A stretch of 49,468 bases of DNA from an uncultured Eubacteriales bacterium (lineage in GTDB: Bacteria > Bacillota > Clostridia > Christensenellales > CAG-138). Below are positions 32,963 to 40,351 of the stretch, piece after piece. Location of the stretch: NCBI GenBank assembly GCA_900546845.1, contig UREK01000015.1:1-49468 (forward strand). Direction: 5' to 3'. The notes under the pieces are model-generated. The model did no database searches and had not been told where the DNA came from. It worked only from the letters and a program-made list of their open reading frames with translations. Within the stretch, counting starts at the first letter, position 1; the number at the start of each line of letters is the position of its first letter. Both the position numbers and the translations under genes were made by a program.

Positions 32963-33340
32963 ATGGCAAACGTTAGATATGACAGGATCAACGAAGAGGT
33001 CAAGAAGGCCATCAGCGAGATCGTCCGCGAGATGAAGGATCCGCGCATTTCGCCGATGACAACCATCATGAGCGCCGAGGTCACGAACGACCTGAAACAG
33101 GCAAAGGTGCGCGTCAGCGTCTACGATAAGGACGACGCTGTGCGCGCGGAGTCTGTTGCGGCGCTCAACCGGGCGGCGGGCTTCATCCGCCACGAGCTCG
33201 GGAACCGGATCGACCTGCGCGCGTTGCCGCAGCTGAAATTTACGCTGGATAATTCCATCGAATACAGCGTGCATATCGCGCAGATCTTGAACGACCTGAA
33301 CAAGGATAGGAAAGAGCAGGAGGGCGAACAGGAAAGCTGA
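32963..33340 (+). CDS. rbfA: Ribosome-binding factor A
   Basis: A 125-residue KH-type factor for 30S maturation: RYDRINEEVKKAISEIVREMKDPRI and the RAAGFIRHELGNRIDLR motif. GAGGAG lies before the ATG. Normal length and position. Confidence 0.97.
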   Translation: MANVRYDRINEEVKKAISEIVREMKDPRISPMTTIMSAEVTNDLKQAKVRVSVYDKDDAVRAESVAALNRAAGFIRHELGNRIDLRALPQLKFTLDNSIEYSVHIAQILNDLNKDRKEQEGEQES

Positions 33341-33381
33341 GCGCCCGCGCAAAAAACATCGATCAAAAAGGAGCGTGCGCA

Positions 33382-34365
33382 ATGCGGGAAGACGTACTGC
33401 GCGGCATTGCCGCGTTCATAAAGGAAAACGACGGGTTTACGGTGATCGCCCACACCTCGCCGGACGGAGATGCGCTGGGCGCTTCGCTCGCGCTTTACGG
33501 CGCGCTCAGGCGCATGGGGAAGCGCGCACAGATCGTCTGCGAGCAGCCGGTGCCGCGCGGATATACCTTCCTGCCCGGCGCGGAGGCGGTCCGCCTGCCG
33601 GAGCAAGCGGTGCGGATGGAAAACGCGATCGCCGTGGACTGTGCGGATTTCGCGCGCATGGGCGCGGCAGGGCGGCTCTTTGAAGCGGCGGAGCGCACCT
33701 GCAACATCGACCACCACGTCACGAACGCTTCCTATGCCGCGTACAACGCGGTGGATGCGGAGGCGGCAGCGGCGGGGGAGATCGTCGCAGCGCTCATTGA
33801 GCTGCTTCTGCCTGAAATCGACGCCGCGCTTGCAACCTGCCTGTATACCGCGCTTTTGACGGATACCGGAAACTTTGCTTACAGCAATACGCGGCCTGCG
33901 ACGCTGCATATGGCGGCGCGCCTGCTTGCCTGCGGCGCGGACAACACGGAAATCAACCGCCAGGTATACCGCACGGTGCCCTTTGCCAAGCAGAAGCTCC
34001 TTGGGCGGGCGCTCGGCCATATGGAGCTCCTCTGTGAAGGCCGCCTCGGCGTCTCCTATGTGACGCTTGCAGACTTTGCGCAGACGGGTGCAGGCGAGGA
34101 GGATACGGAGGGGATCATCGACCACGTCCGGGACATCGAGGGCGTGGAAGCGGCGGCCTTTTTGCGGGAAACGCAGGAGGGCGCGTTCAAGGTGAGCCTG
34201 CGTTCCAAGCGGGCTGCGGATGTCGGCGCGGCGGCGCAAACATTGGGCGGCGGGGGCCACAAGCACGCGGCAGGCTACACGGCACAGGGGCCGTTTGAGG
34301 CGGCGTATGCGGAGGCTGTTGCCGTTTGCACGCGCGCGTTGAGGGATGTATGGAAGGAATTGTAA
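33382..34365 (+). CDS. nrnA: DHH/DHHA1 phosphoesterase, NrnA-like
   Basis: A 327-residue phosphodiesterase with the DHH set: AHTSPDGDALGASLAL, IAVDCADFARMG, NIDHHVTN, and LLTDTGNFAYSNT. The C-terminal DHHA1 domain ends in GGGGHKHAAGY. NrnA members degrade nanoRNA and pAp, and some hydrolyse cyclic dinucleotide products; the place between rbfA and truB is typical for NrnA. AAAGGAG precedes the ATG; the end overlaps truB by 16 bases. Confidence 0.93.
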   Translation: MREDVLRGIAAFIKENDGFTVIAHTSPDGDALGASLALYGALRRMGKRAQIVCEQPVPRGYTFLPGAEAVRLPEQAVRMENAIAVDCADFARMGAAGRLFEAAERTCNIDHHVTNASYAAYNAVDAEAAAAGEIVAALIELLLPEIDAALATCLYTALLTDTGNFAYSNTRPATLHMAARLLACGADNTEINRQVYRTVPFAKQKLLGRALGHMELLCEGRLGVSYVTLADFAQTGAGEEDTEGIIDHVRDIEGVEAAAFLRETQEGAFKVSLRSKRAADVGAAAQTLGGGGHKHAAGYTAQGPFEAAYAEAVAVCTRALRDVWKEL

Positions 34366-35261
34366 ACGTTTTAAAGCCGCCGGGCATGACGTCGTCCAAC
34401 GCGGTCGCGGACGTCCGGCGCATCTTCGATATGAAGCGCGTGGGGCACACGGGGACGCTCGACCCCGGCGCGGCGGGCGTGCTGCCAATCTGCCTCGGAC
34501 GGGCGACGCGCCTGTTCGATTACCTGGTGGATAAGGAGAAGGAGTATTACGCGGAGGCTGCCTTTGGCTGCGCGACCGATACGCAGGATTCCTACGGGAA
34601 AGTGACCGCGCAGGGCGACGGCATCGTTTCCGTGGATCAGCTTTGCGCCGTGCTCCCGGCGTTCACGGGTGAGATCGAGCAGGTCGCGCCGATGTATTCC
34701 GCCGTATGCGTGGATGGAAAGCGGCTTTACCAGCTTGCGCGCGCGGGTGCGGAGGATGTGCGCAAAACGCGCCGGGTCATGATCCATGCGTTGGAACTCA
34801 TTTCGCAGACTGGGGAGAACCGCTTCCTGCTGCGTGTGCGCTGCTCTAAGGGAACCTATGTGCGCACGCTTTGCAACGACATCGGCATGGCGCTCGGCGT
34901 CCCGGCCCACCTCTCTTTTTTGCTGCGCACGCGTTCCGGCGCGTTTGGCGTGGAGCAGGCTTACTCCATCGCGGAGCTGCAGGAATTGAAAGAAGCTGGA
35001 GCGCTTGCGAGCGCGCTCGTCAGCGTGGAGGAAGCGCTTTCCCATCTGCCGGAAGCGCGGCTTGATGGCCTTTCCGGGCGCAGCGTGCGGCTTTTGACAA
35101 ACGGAGCGGAGATCGCCCACCCGGCGCTTGCGGCGCTGCCGGAACGCGCGCCGCTGCGCGCCTACGCCAACGGGAAGTTCCTGGGCATCGGGCTGGCCGA
35201 AATGGGGAAGCTGCACATTACCACGTTCTTTGGGGAGGATGGAGAGCAGGATGCAGAATAA
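34350..35261 (+). CDS. truB: tRNA pseudouridine(55) synthase
   Basis: A 303-residue enzyme that makes pseudouridine 55 in the T loop of tRNA. The catalytic D38 lies in GHTGTLDPGAAGVLP; the YYAEAAFGCATDTQDSYG and RLYQLAR segments follow. The ATG at 34350 overlaps nrnA. The C-terminal PUA-like part is present (LRAYANGKFLGIGL). Confidence 0.96.
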   Translation: MEGIVNVLKPPGMTSSNAVADVRRIFDMKRVGHTGTLDPGAAGVLPICLGRATRLFDYLVDKEKEYYAEAAFGCATDTQDSYGKVTAQGDGIVSVDQLCAVLPAFTGEIEQVAPMYSAVCVDGKRLYQLARAGAEDVRKTRRVMIHALELISQTGENRFLLRVRCSKGTYVRTLCNDIGMALGVPAHLSFLLRTRSGAFGVEQAYSIAELQELKEAGALASALVSVEEALSHLPEARLDGLSGRSVRLLTNGAEIAHPALAALPERAPLRAYANGKFLGIGLAEMGKLHITTFFGEDGEQDAE

Positions 35262-36147
35262 AGCGCAGGGCGCGGTGATCGCCCTTGGCACGTTTGACGG
35301 CGTGCATGCGGGGCATCGCGCATTGCTTCACGAAGCGGCAGCGCTTGCGGAAACGCTTCATGCCGTGCCGCTCATTTATACGTTTCGGAACCATCCGCTT
35401 TCGCTGTTTGGCCGGGAACCCCGGCTTCTGATGACGCCGGAGGAGCGCATTGCCGCGCTTGAGGCGACGGGCGTCCCGGTTGCTGCGGATGTATTTGACG
35501 CAGCGTTTGCGGCTACGCCGCCGCGGGAGTTCGTCCGCATGCTCGTGGAGCGCTTTGGGCTGCGCGGCGCTGTCGCGGGGTTCAACTATACCTTTGGGGA
35601 TCGCGGCGCGGGGGATACCGCGCTGTTGCAGGCGCTTGGGAAAGAGCTGGGATTTTCCGTGCGCGTCCTCGGCCCGGTTTCCTATGAAAACGAGCCCGTT
35701 TCCAGCACACGCATCCGCGCCTACTTGGAACAAGGGGAACTCGACGCGGCAAACGCGATGCTCGGCACACGCTATGCGCTTTCCGGCACGGTCGCACCCA
35801 ACCGGCGCATTGGCCATGCGCTTGGCTTCCCGACGGCAAACCTTGAGGGTTACGGCAACAAGGTGCTCCCACGCAGCGGCGTATACGCAACGCGCGCGTT
35901 CCTTGCGGGGAAAGCGTTCCCCGCGGTCACGAACGTCGGCAACAACCCGACGGTCGAAGGCCAGGTCACGACGGTGGAAACGCATCTGCTGGATTTTGAC
36001 CGGGATATTTACGGCATGCCGCTGCGGGTCGAATTCGAGGCGCGGCTGCGCGGCGAGGTGAGGTTCCCATCCCGGGAAGCGCTTGCGGCGCAGATCGCCT
36101 CCGACGCCGCGCATGCGCGAGAGATTTTGAAAAAACAAGGCGAATAG
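35251..36147 (+). CDS. ribF: Bifunctional riboflavin kinase / FAD synthetase
   Basis: A 298-residue enzyme making FMN and FAD. The N-terminal nucleotidyltransferase half has GTFDGVHAGHRALL and ends near VSSTRIRAYLEQG; the C-terminal flavokinase half has GTVAPNRRIGHALGFPTANL, NVGNNPTV and the acidic ETHLLDFD. The start at ATG 35251 overlaps truB by 11 bases; an ATG 12 bases earlier touches the ribosome site. Confidence 0.96.
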   Translation: MQNKAQGAVIALGTFDGVHAGHRALLHEAAALAETLHAVPLIYTFRNHPLSLFGREPRLLMTPEERIAALEATGVPVAADVFDAAFAATPPREFVRMLVERFGLRGAVAGFNYTFGDRGAGDTALLQALGKELGFSVRVLGPVSYENEPVSSTRIRAYLEQGELDAANAMLGTRYALSGTVAPNRRIGHALGFPTANLEGYGNKVLPRSGVYATRAFLAGKAFPAVTNVGNNPTVEGQVTTVETHLLDFDRDIYGMPLRVEFEARLRGEVRFPSREALAAQIASDAAHAREILKKQGE

Positions 36148-36150
36148 CGG

Positions 36151-36179
36151 TTTACAAGCCGCGCTCGGTATGATATACT
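36151..36179 (+). promoter_or_regulatory. Promoter of rpsO
   Basis: TTTACA (36151-36156) and TATACT (36174-36179), 17-base spacer, with an extended -10 TGA. Confidence 0.8.
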
Positions 36180-36194
36180 TCCATGGTGCAAGAA

Positions 36195-36241
36195 CCGTGA
36201 GCTGTGTTTTGCGACACTCCGGCGTTTGACTCGGTTCACGG
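36195..36241 (+). promoter_or_regulatory. Possible S15 autoregulatory leader (three-way junction)
   Basis: The rpsO leader can fold as an outer stem CCGTGA/TCACGG enclosing two small hairpins, GTGT/ACAC and CCG/CGG. S15 binds three-way junctions in 16S rRNA and in several of its own mRNAs, so autoregulation is plausible. Pairing was judged by eye only. Confidence 0.45.
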
Positions 36242-36268
36242 CAATTTATTTTTAGGAGGAAACTTTCC

Positions 36269-36526
36269 ATGGCAACCAAACAGGAAATCATCGCGGAATA
36301 TCAGCTTCATGAGGGCGACACCGGTTCTCCCGAGGTGCAGATCGCGCTTCTGACCGAGCGCATCAACCACCTCAACGAGCACCTCAAGCTCAACAAGAAG
36401 GACCATCACTCCCGTCGCGGCCTTCTGAAGATGGTCGGCCAGCGCCGCGGCCTGCTCAACTATCTGAAGGATACGGACATCGAGCGTTACCGTTCGATCG
36501 TTGCACGGCTTGGCCTGCGCAAATAA
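36269..36526 (+). CDS. rpsO: 30S ribosomal protein S15
   Basis: An 85-residue S15, slightly shorter than the usual 88-89. Family motifs: GDTGSPEVQIALLTERINHL, HHSRRGLLKMVGQRRGLLNYL. It nucleates the central domain of 16S rRNA. AGGAGG precedes the ATG. It has its own promoter and terminator, separate from ribF. Confidence 0.98.
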   Translation: MATKQEIIAEYQLHEGDTGSPEVQIALLTERINHLNEHLKLNKKDHHSRRGLLKMVGQRRGLLNYLKDTDIERYRSIVARLGLRK

Positions 36527-36541
36527 GCATAACGCGAAATC

Positions 36542-36575
36542 AAACGCCGGCGGAATTCGTTCCGCCGGCGTTTTT
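36542..36575 (+). terminator. Intrinsic terminator of rpsO (left copy of a duplicated terminator)
   Basis: ACGCCGGCGGAA and TTCCGCCGGCGT make a perfect 12-bp stem with a 4-base loop, followed by TTTT. A second copy of the 34 bases lies at 36775-36808, beyond the repeat element. Confidence 0.95.
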
Positions 36576-36774
36576 CTGCTTGCCGAAAAAGTTTCTCCGG
36601 GATTGTCAAGGGCCGCAGCCCTTGACTTTTGATCGCGAGCAGCGACCTGTGCGGTGCGAGCGAAAAGCCTTGCGCCGCAAGGCTTTCTTTACACGGAGCG
36701 CTGGCCGCGCCATCGGCGCAAGCGCGAAGTGCAAACCTCGATCAAGTGGCATATGCCACTTGATCGACAGTCTG
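36576..36774 (+). repeat. Dispersed hairpin-rich repeat element, copy B
   Basis: 199 bp. Order: TGCTTGCCGAAAAAGTTTCT; hairpin GTCAAGGGC/GCCCTTGAC; TTTTGATCGCGAGCAGCGACC; hairpin AAAGCCTTGCG/CGCAAGGCTTT; TACACGGAGCGCTGGCCGCG; a 30-bp perfect palindrome at 36738-36767 (half-site TCGATCAAGTGGCAT); then CAGTCTG. It closely resembles copy C and is inserted between two copies of the rpsO terminator. No coding function is evident. Confidence 0.92.
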
Positions 36775-36808
36775 AAACGCCAGCAGAATTCGTTCCGCCG
36801 GCGTTTTT
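36775..36808 (-). terminator. Right copy of the duplicated terminator, facing cysE
   Basis: Identical to 36542-36575 at 32 of 34 positions. The two changes are G to A in the 5' arm. In plus-strand RNA they give A-C mismatches; in RNA from the minus strand they give G-U pairs, so the hairpin is kept for the convergent cysE gene, which ends 10 bases away. Confidence 0.8.
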
Positions 36809-36817
36809 GTTTCCGTT

Positions 36818-37570
36818 CTATTCTTTTTTCTCCTGCCGCTCCTCGCACTCCTGGAGCGCGGCCTCGAGCGCCGCAACGCGCGTGCGCAGCTTCGTCAGCT
36901 CCATTTCGACCGGGTCGGGCAGGTTGACCTGGTCGAGGTCGATCCGGTCGCGCGGTATCGCTTCGGCAGCCTTAATTGTCGGGCAATCCGGCACGGAGGA
37001 GCAGTCCGAAGCGCCGGGCACGCAGGCGGGCGTTCCATCCGGCGTGCGGGGACAGCCCGCGATCTTCACCACATGGCCCGGCACGCCCACGACGGTCGCG
37101 TACGGCGGCACGTCCTTGAGAACAACCGCGCCCGCGCCGATCTTCGCATAATCGCCGACGGTGATGGGGCCGAGCACGCGCGCGCCGGAGGCGACCATCA
37201 CGTTGTTGCCGATGTTCGGGTGGCGTTTGCCCGTCTCCTTGCCGGTACCGCCGAGCGTCACGCCCTGATACAGCGTCACGTTATCCCCGATGACCGTGGT
37301 TTCGCCGATGACCACGCCCATGCCATGGTCGATGAACAGCCGTTCCCCGATGATCGCGCCCGGATGGATCTCAATGCCCGTGAAGAAGCGGGAAAGCTGG
37401 GAAACGCAGCGCGCGAGCGTTTTCATCCCGTGCGTGTGCAAAAAATGGGCTGTGCGGTGGTTGCGCACCGCATGGAACCCCGGATAGCAGAGGAAGACCT
37501 CGAAGCCGCTGCGCGCGGCTGGGTCACGCTCTAAAACACAGCGAATATCGCTTTTCAACCGTTCAAACAT
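36818..37570 (-). CDS. cysE: Serine O-acetyltransferase
   Basis: A 250-residue enzyme that acetylates L-serine with acetyl-CoA, the first step of cysteine synthesis. An N-terminal helical part is followed by the left-handed beta-helix of hexapeptide repeats (IEIHPGAIIGERLFIDHGMG, VTLGGTGKETGKRHP, GARVLGPITVGDYAKIGAGA). It is of the short Firmicutes type. Odd is the roughly 75-residue C-terminal extension with five cysteines (CPRTPDGTPAC ... DCSSVPDC) and a terminal coiled coil (LTKLRTRVAALEAALQECEE). The gene is divergent from cysK. Confidence 0.95.
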   Translation of the reverse strand: MFERLKSDIRCVLERDPAARSGFEVFLCYPGFHAVRNHRTAHFLHTHGMKTLARCVSQLSRFFTGIEIHPGAIIGERLFIDHGMGVVIGETTVIGDNVTLYQGVTLGGTGKETGKRHPNIGNNVMVASGARVLGPITVGDYAKIGAGAVVLKDVPPYATVVGVPGHVVKIAGCPRTPDGTPACVPGASDCSSVPDCPTIKAAEAIPRDRIDLDQVNLPDPVEMELTKLRTRVAALEAALQECEERQEKKE

Positions 37571-37620
37571 TTGATCTTTCCTTACTTAATGGTCTGTGCT
37601 ATAATACCACAAAATTATAT

Positions 37621-37636
37621 ATTATGGAACCATAAT
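37621..37636 (+). promoter_or_regulatory. Palindrome in the cysE-cysK divergent promoter region
   Basis: Inverted repeat ATTATGG-AA-CCATAAT between the divergent genes. Its place suggests a shared operator for a cysteine regulator, but no regulator can be named. Confidence 0.45.
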
Positions 37637-37661
37637 CAGAATTGCGGTATTTTGCACAACT

Positions 37662-37667
37662 TATAAT
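37662..37667 (+). promoter_or_regulatory. -10 box of cysK
   Basis: Perfect TATAAT 45 bases before the cysK start; the -35 region is not clear. Confidence 0.45.
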
Positions 37668-37711
37668 ATGTGTTTTGCGCCGTACTGGTTTCAGACAGGA
37701 GGATAGAAAGT

Positions 37712-38641
37712 ATGGAACGAATTGCTGCGGGCTTGGCGGAGCTGATCGGCCGCACGCCCCTGATGGAATTGCATAAATATGGAAAGGCTGTGGGTGCGCC
37801 CGCGCGTATCTTTGCCAAACTCGAATGCTTCAACCCTGCGGGCAGCGCGAAGGACCGCATCGGCCTTGCGATGATCGAGGATGCAGAGCAGCGGGGAATT
37901 TTGAAGCCCGGCGTGGTTATTATCGAGCCCACGAGTGGGAACACAGGCATCGGCCTTGCGTCGGTCGCGGCAGCGAAGGGATACCGCGTAATCCTCACGA
38001 TGCCGGAGACGATGAGCGCGGAACGCCGGAGTCTCCTTGCGGCCTACGGAGCGGAACTCGTGCTGACTGAGGGCGCGAAGGGCATGGCCGGCGCCATTCA
38101 AAAAGCGGAGGAGCTTGCCAGAGAGATGCCCGGCGCGTTCATTCCAGGGCAATTTGAAAACCCCGCGAACCCACGGGCGCATTATGAGACCACCGGCCCC
38201 GAGATCTGGGAGGATACCGGCGGAAAAGTCGATATATTTGTTGCGGGGGTGGGCACCGGCGGCACGATCACGGGCGTGGGAAGGTATTTGAAGGAAAAGA
38301 ACCCGGCCGTGCGGGCAGTGGCCGTGGAACCTGCGGGCTCGCCTGTGCTTTCCGGCGGGAAGCCGGGGCCGCACGGGCTTCAGGGCATCGGTGCGGGTTT
38401 CATCCCGGCGGCGCTCGACACCTCGGTTTACGACGAGGTCATCCGCGTGGAGAACGCGGACGCAAACGCGGCGGCGCGCGCCATGGCGCGCACGGAAGGG
38501 CTGCTCGTGGGCATTTCCTCCGGCGCGGCGCTCGTGGCGGCGACGGAGCTTGCCAAGCGCCCGGAAAACGCGGGCAAGACGATCGTTGCGCTGCTGCCGG
38601 ATTCGGGCAACCGCTATCTTTCCACTGGGATATTCGATTGA
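37712..38641 (+). CDS. cysK: Cysteine synthase A (O-acetylserine sulfhydrylase)
   Basis: A 309-residue PLP enzyme that makes cysteine from O-acetylserine and sulfide. The PLP lysine lies in FNPAGSAKDRIGLAM, the phosphate-binding loop in EPTSGNTGIGLA, and a second glycine loop in GVGTGGTITGVGRYL; GISSGAALVA is near the C-terminus. The ATG at 37712 follows AGGAGG. It uses the product of the divergent cysE gene. Confidence 0.97.
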   Translation: MERIAAGLAELIGRTPLMELHKYGKAVGAPARIFAKLECFNPAGSAKDRIGLAMIEDAEQRGILKPGVVIIEPTSGNTGIGLASVAAAKGYRVILTMPETMSAERRSLLAAYGAELVLTEGAKGMAGAIQKAEELAREMPGAFIPGQFENPANPRAHYETTGPEIWEDTGGKVDIFVAGVGTGGTITGVGRYLKEKNPAVRAVAVEPAGSPVLSGGKPGPHGLQGIGAGFIPAALDTSVYDEVIRVENADANAAARAMARTEGLLVGISSGAALVAATELAKRPENAGKTIVALLPDSGNRYLSTGIFD

Positions 38642-38679
38642 AGGGGACGCAGCAAACAGAAGAATTGAAAGCAACAAAT

Positions 38680-38706
38680 AAAAGCGGGCGGCAAGCCCGC
38701 TTTCCA
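38680..38706 (+). terminator. Terminator hairpin of cysK (left copy of a duplicated terminator)
   Basis: AAAGCGGGC and GCCCGCTTT form a 9-bp stem around GGCAA. The T-tract is short. A second copy lies at 38904-38930 across the repeat element. Confidence 0.8.
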
Positions 38707-38903
38707 GCTTGTCAAGAAAGTCTCTCCGGGATTGTCAAGGGCCGCAGCCCTTGACTTTTGATCGCGAGCAGCGACCTGTGCGGTGCGAGCGAAAAGCCTT
38801 GCCGTGCAAGGCTTTCTTTGCACGGAGCGCTGGCCGCGCCATCGGCGCAAGCGCGACGTGAATCCCTCGATCAAGTGGCATCTGCCGCTTGGTCGACAGT
38901 CTC
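38707..38903 (+). repeat. Dispersed hairpin-rich repeat element, copy C
   Basis: 197 bp with the same module order as copy B. Differences include a GCCGTGC loop in the second hairpin and a less perfect terminal palindrome (38867-38896, two changes in the right arm). Left end GCTTGTCAAGAAAGTCTC, right end GCTTGGTCGACAGTCTC: the two ends resemble each other as direct repeats. It lies between duplicated copies of the cysK terminator. Confidence 0.92.
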
Positions 38904-38930
38904 AAAAGCGGACAGCAAGCCCGCTTTCCA
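38904..38930 (-). terminator. Right copy of the duplicated terminator, facing the GNAT gene
   Basis: 25 of 27 bases identical to 38680-38706. Both differences are G to A in the 5' arm region; in minus-strand RNA the stem change becomes G-U and the hairpin followed by TTTT is kept. The convergent GNAT gene ends 4 bases away. Confidence 0.75.
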
Positions 38931-38934
38931 ATTT

Positions 38935-39387
38935 TTATAGCTCCGCCCGGAAGATCCCGGAAGTTTCGCCCCAAGGATGATACCCTGTACCGATGCGCGT
39001 GAAGCCATATTTTTCATAAAAGCCCACATGATCGCTGCACAGATACAGGTAAGGGTAGCCCGCGGCGCGCGCATCCGCCTTGCCGCGTTCGATCAGGCGG
39101 CTCCCATAGGCATGGCCGCGGTGCGCAGGCTCGATATACAGCGCGCAGAGCCAGGGATAAAGATCCATGCGGCTGATGAAATCGTTCGTGATAAGCCCCG
39201 CGCAGCCGATGACCTCCGCGCCGTCCGCAAGGAGATACCATTGCGGCAAGGGCGCGGCGGCGTTGACCGCGTGGCGGATGCAGTCGTCATAAACCATCCT
39301 GCTTGCCTCGCTGGCCCATTTCTCCTGAAAATAGCGGATCATCCGTTCCGCACTTTCCGGGCGTTCCCGAACGGATATGATCTCCAT
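38935..39387 (-). CDS. GNAT family N-acetyltransferase
   Basis: A 150-residue acetyltransferase with the acetyl-CoA pattern LCALYIEPAHRGHAYGSRLIERG and the C-terminal DHVGFYEKYGFTRIGTG. The substrate is unknown. The start at 39387 follows GGAGGAGTG. It lies 5 bases from the methyltransferase upstream, so the two form one minus-strand unit. Confidence 0.88.
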   Translation of the reverse strand: MEIISVRERPESAERMIRYFQEKWASEASRMVYDDCIRHAVNAAAPLPQWYLLADGAEVIGCAGLITNDFISRMDLYPWLCALYIEPAHRGHAYGSRLIERGKADARAAGYPYLYLCSDHVGFYEKYGFTRIGTGYHPWGETSGIFRAEL

Positions 39388-39392
39388 GGCAG

Positions 39393-40202
39393 TCACTCCT
39401 CCGTTTTTCTTCCAATATAAAGCAGGTGTTCCGCAAAAGGCAGCGCGTCCGGCAGCTCGCACAGGCGAACGCCGAGGTCACGCCAGACTCGGTAAACCTC
39501 CTCCGGGGCCGCATAAAGCCGGTCGGAGCAGGGGGCGAACATGGACTCACTGGAGAGGAAGTGCAGCTTTTCCAGCGGGAATTTTGCCATGAAGGGCAGC
39601 ACGTTCTGGTGCCGCTCGAAATAGGCGTCCGTAAACGCCCGCCCGGCAAAGGGCTTTTCCTGCTGCAAAAGTGCAAAGAACGCCTGCTCCTCAGGAACCT
39701 GTATTGATTCCGGGCAGACCCGCATGTCGTAGATCAGCCCTGCATATGAGCTGATGAAAGCGACGGCAATCGTGCCGCCGGGCTTCAGGCGGGAAAGCGC
39801 TGCGCGCATGGCGGCTTCGCGTTCCGCTTCTTCCCAAAGATGGTACATCGGCCCCATGAGCAGCACATGGTCGAACATTTCCCCTGTGAGCGAAGCGATC
39901 TCCCTTGCGTCGCCCGCAAAAGCGTTGAGGGAAAGCCCGGCTTCCTCTGCTTTTCTGCGTGCGAAGGCAACGTTCCCGGGCGAAAGGTCGCAGAGTGTGA
40001 CACGCACGCCCCGCTGCGCGAACGCGAGCGCATAGCGCCCCGGCCCGCCACCGAGGTCGAGCAGCGCGTCGCCCGGTTTGATATAGCGGGTCAGGAAATC
40101 CATGTTGATGTCGAACTCCAGCCTTGCTTCGGCTAAGCGGTTCCATTCCGTTTCAACCGCAGCATCATAGAAGGCTTTCACGTTTTCCACTGGCGTGCTC
40201 AT
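39393..40202 (-). CDS. Class I SAM-dependent methyltransferase
   Basis: A 269-residue methyltransferase. Motif I is LLDLGGGPGRYALAFA, followed by VTLCDLSPGNVAFA (acidic motif II) and FDHVLLMGPMYHL, resembling UbiE/COQ5-like small-molecule methylases. The substrate cannot be told. AAAGGAGG stands before ATG 40202. Confidence 0.88.
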   Translation of the reverse strand: MSTPVENVKAFYDAAVETEWNRLAEARLEFDINMDFLTRYIKPGDALLDLGGGPGRYALAFAQRGVRVTLCDLSPGNVAFARRKAEEAGLSLNAFAGDAREIASLTGEMFDHVLLMGPMYHLWEEAEREAAMRAALSRLKPGGTIAVAFISSYAGLIYDMRVCPESIQVPEEQAFFALLQQEKPFAGRAFTDAYFERHQNVLPFMAKFPLEKLHFLSSESMFAPCSDRLYAAPEEVYRVWRDLGVRLCELPDALPFAEHLLYIGRKTEE

Positions 40203-40311
40203 GCATCGGCCTCCTTTGCGAATAAAATTGTTCCGATTATACGCCGGCATGCGGCGGCTGTCAACAGGAAGAACGATATTCTTTCCCGTTTTTATGCGAT
40301 AGCGAATGTGC

Positions 40312-40317
40312 TATACT
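40312..40317 (+). promoter_or_regulatory. -10 box of the AlkD-like gene
   Basis: TATACT 35 bases before the start codon; the -35 region is weak (TTTTTA). Confidence 0.4.
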
Positions 40318-40351
40318 GAAAAGAAAACGAAACAACGGAAGGGGATACGCT

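Noticed and set aside
36654..36830. Short frames inside the dispersed repeat copies (similar peptides appear at 2.4, 36.7 and 38.8 kb)
   Set aside because: They recur only because the DNA repeat recurs. They have no ribosome sites and change frame between copies.
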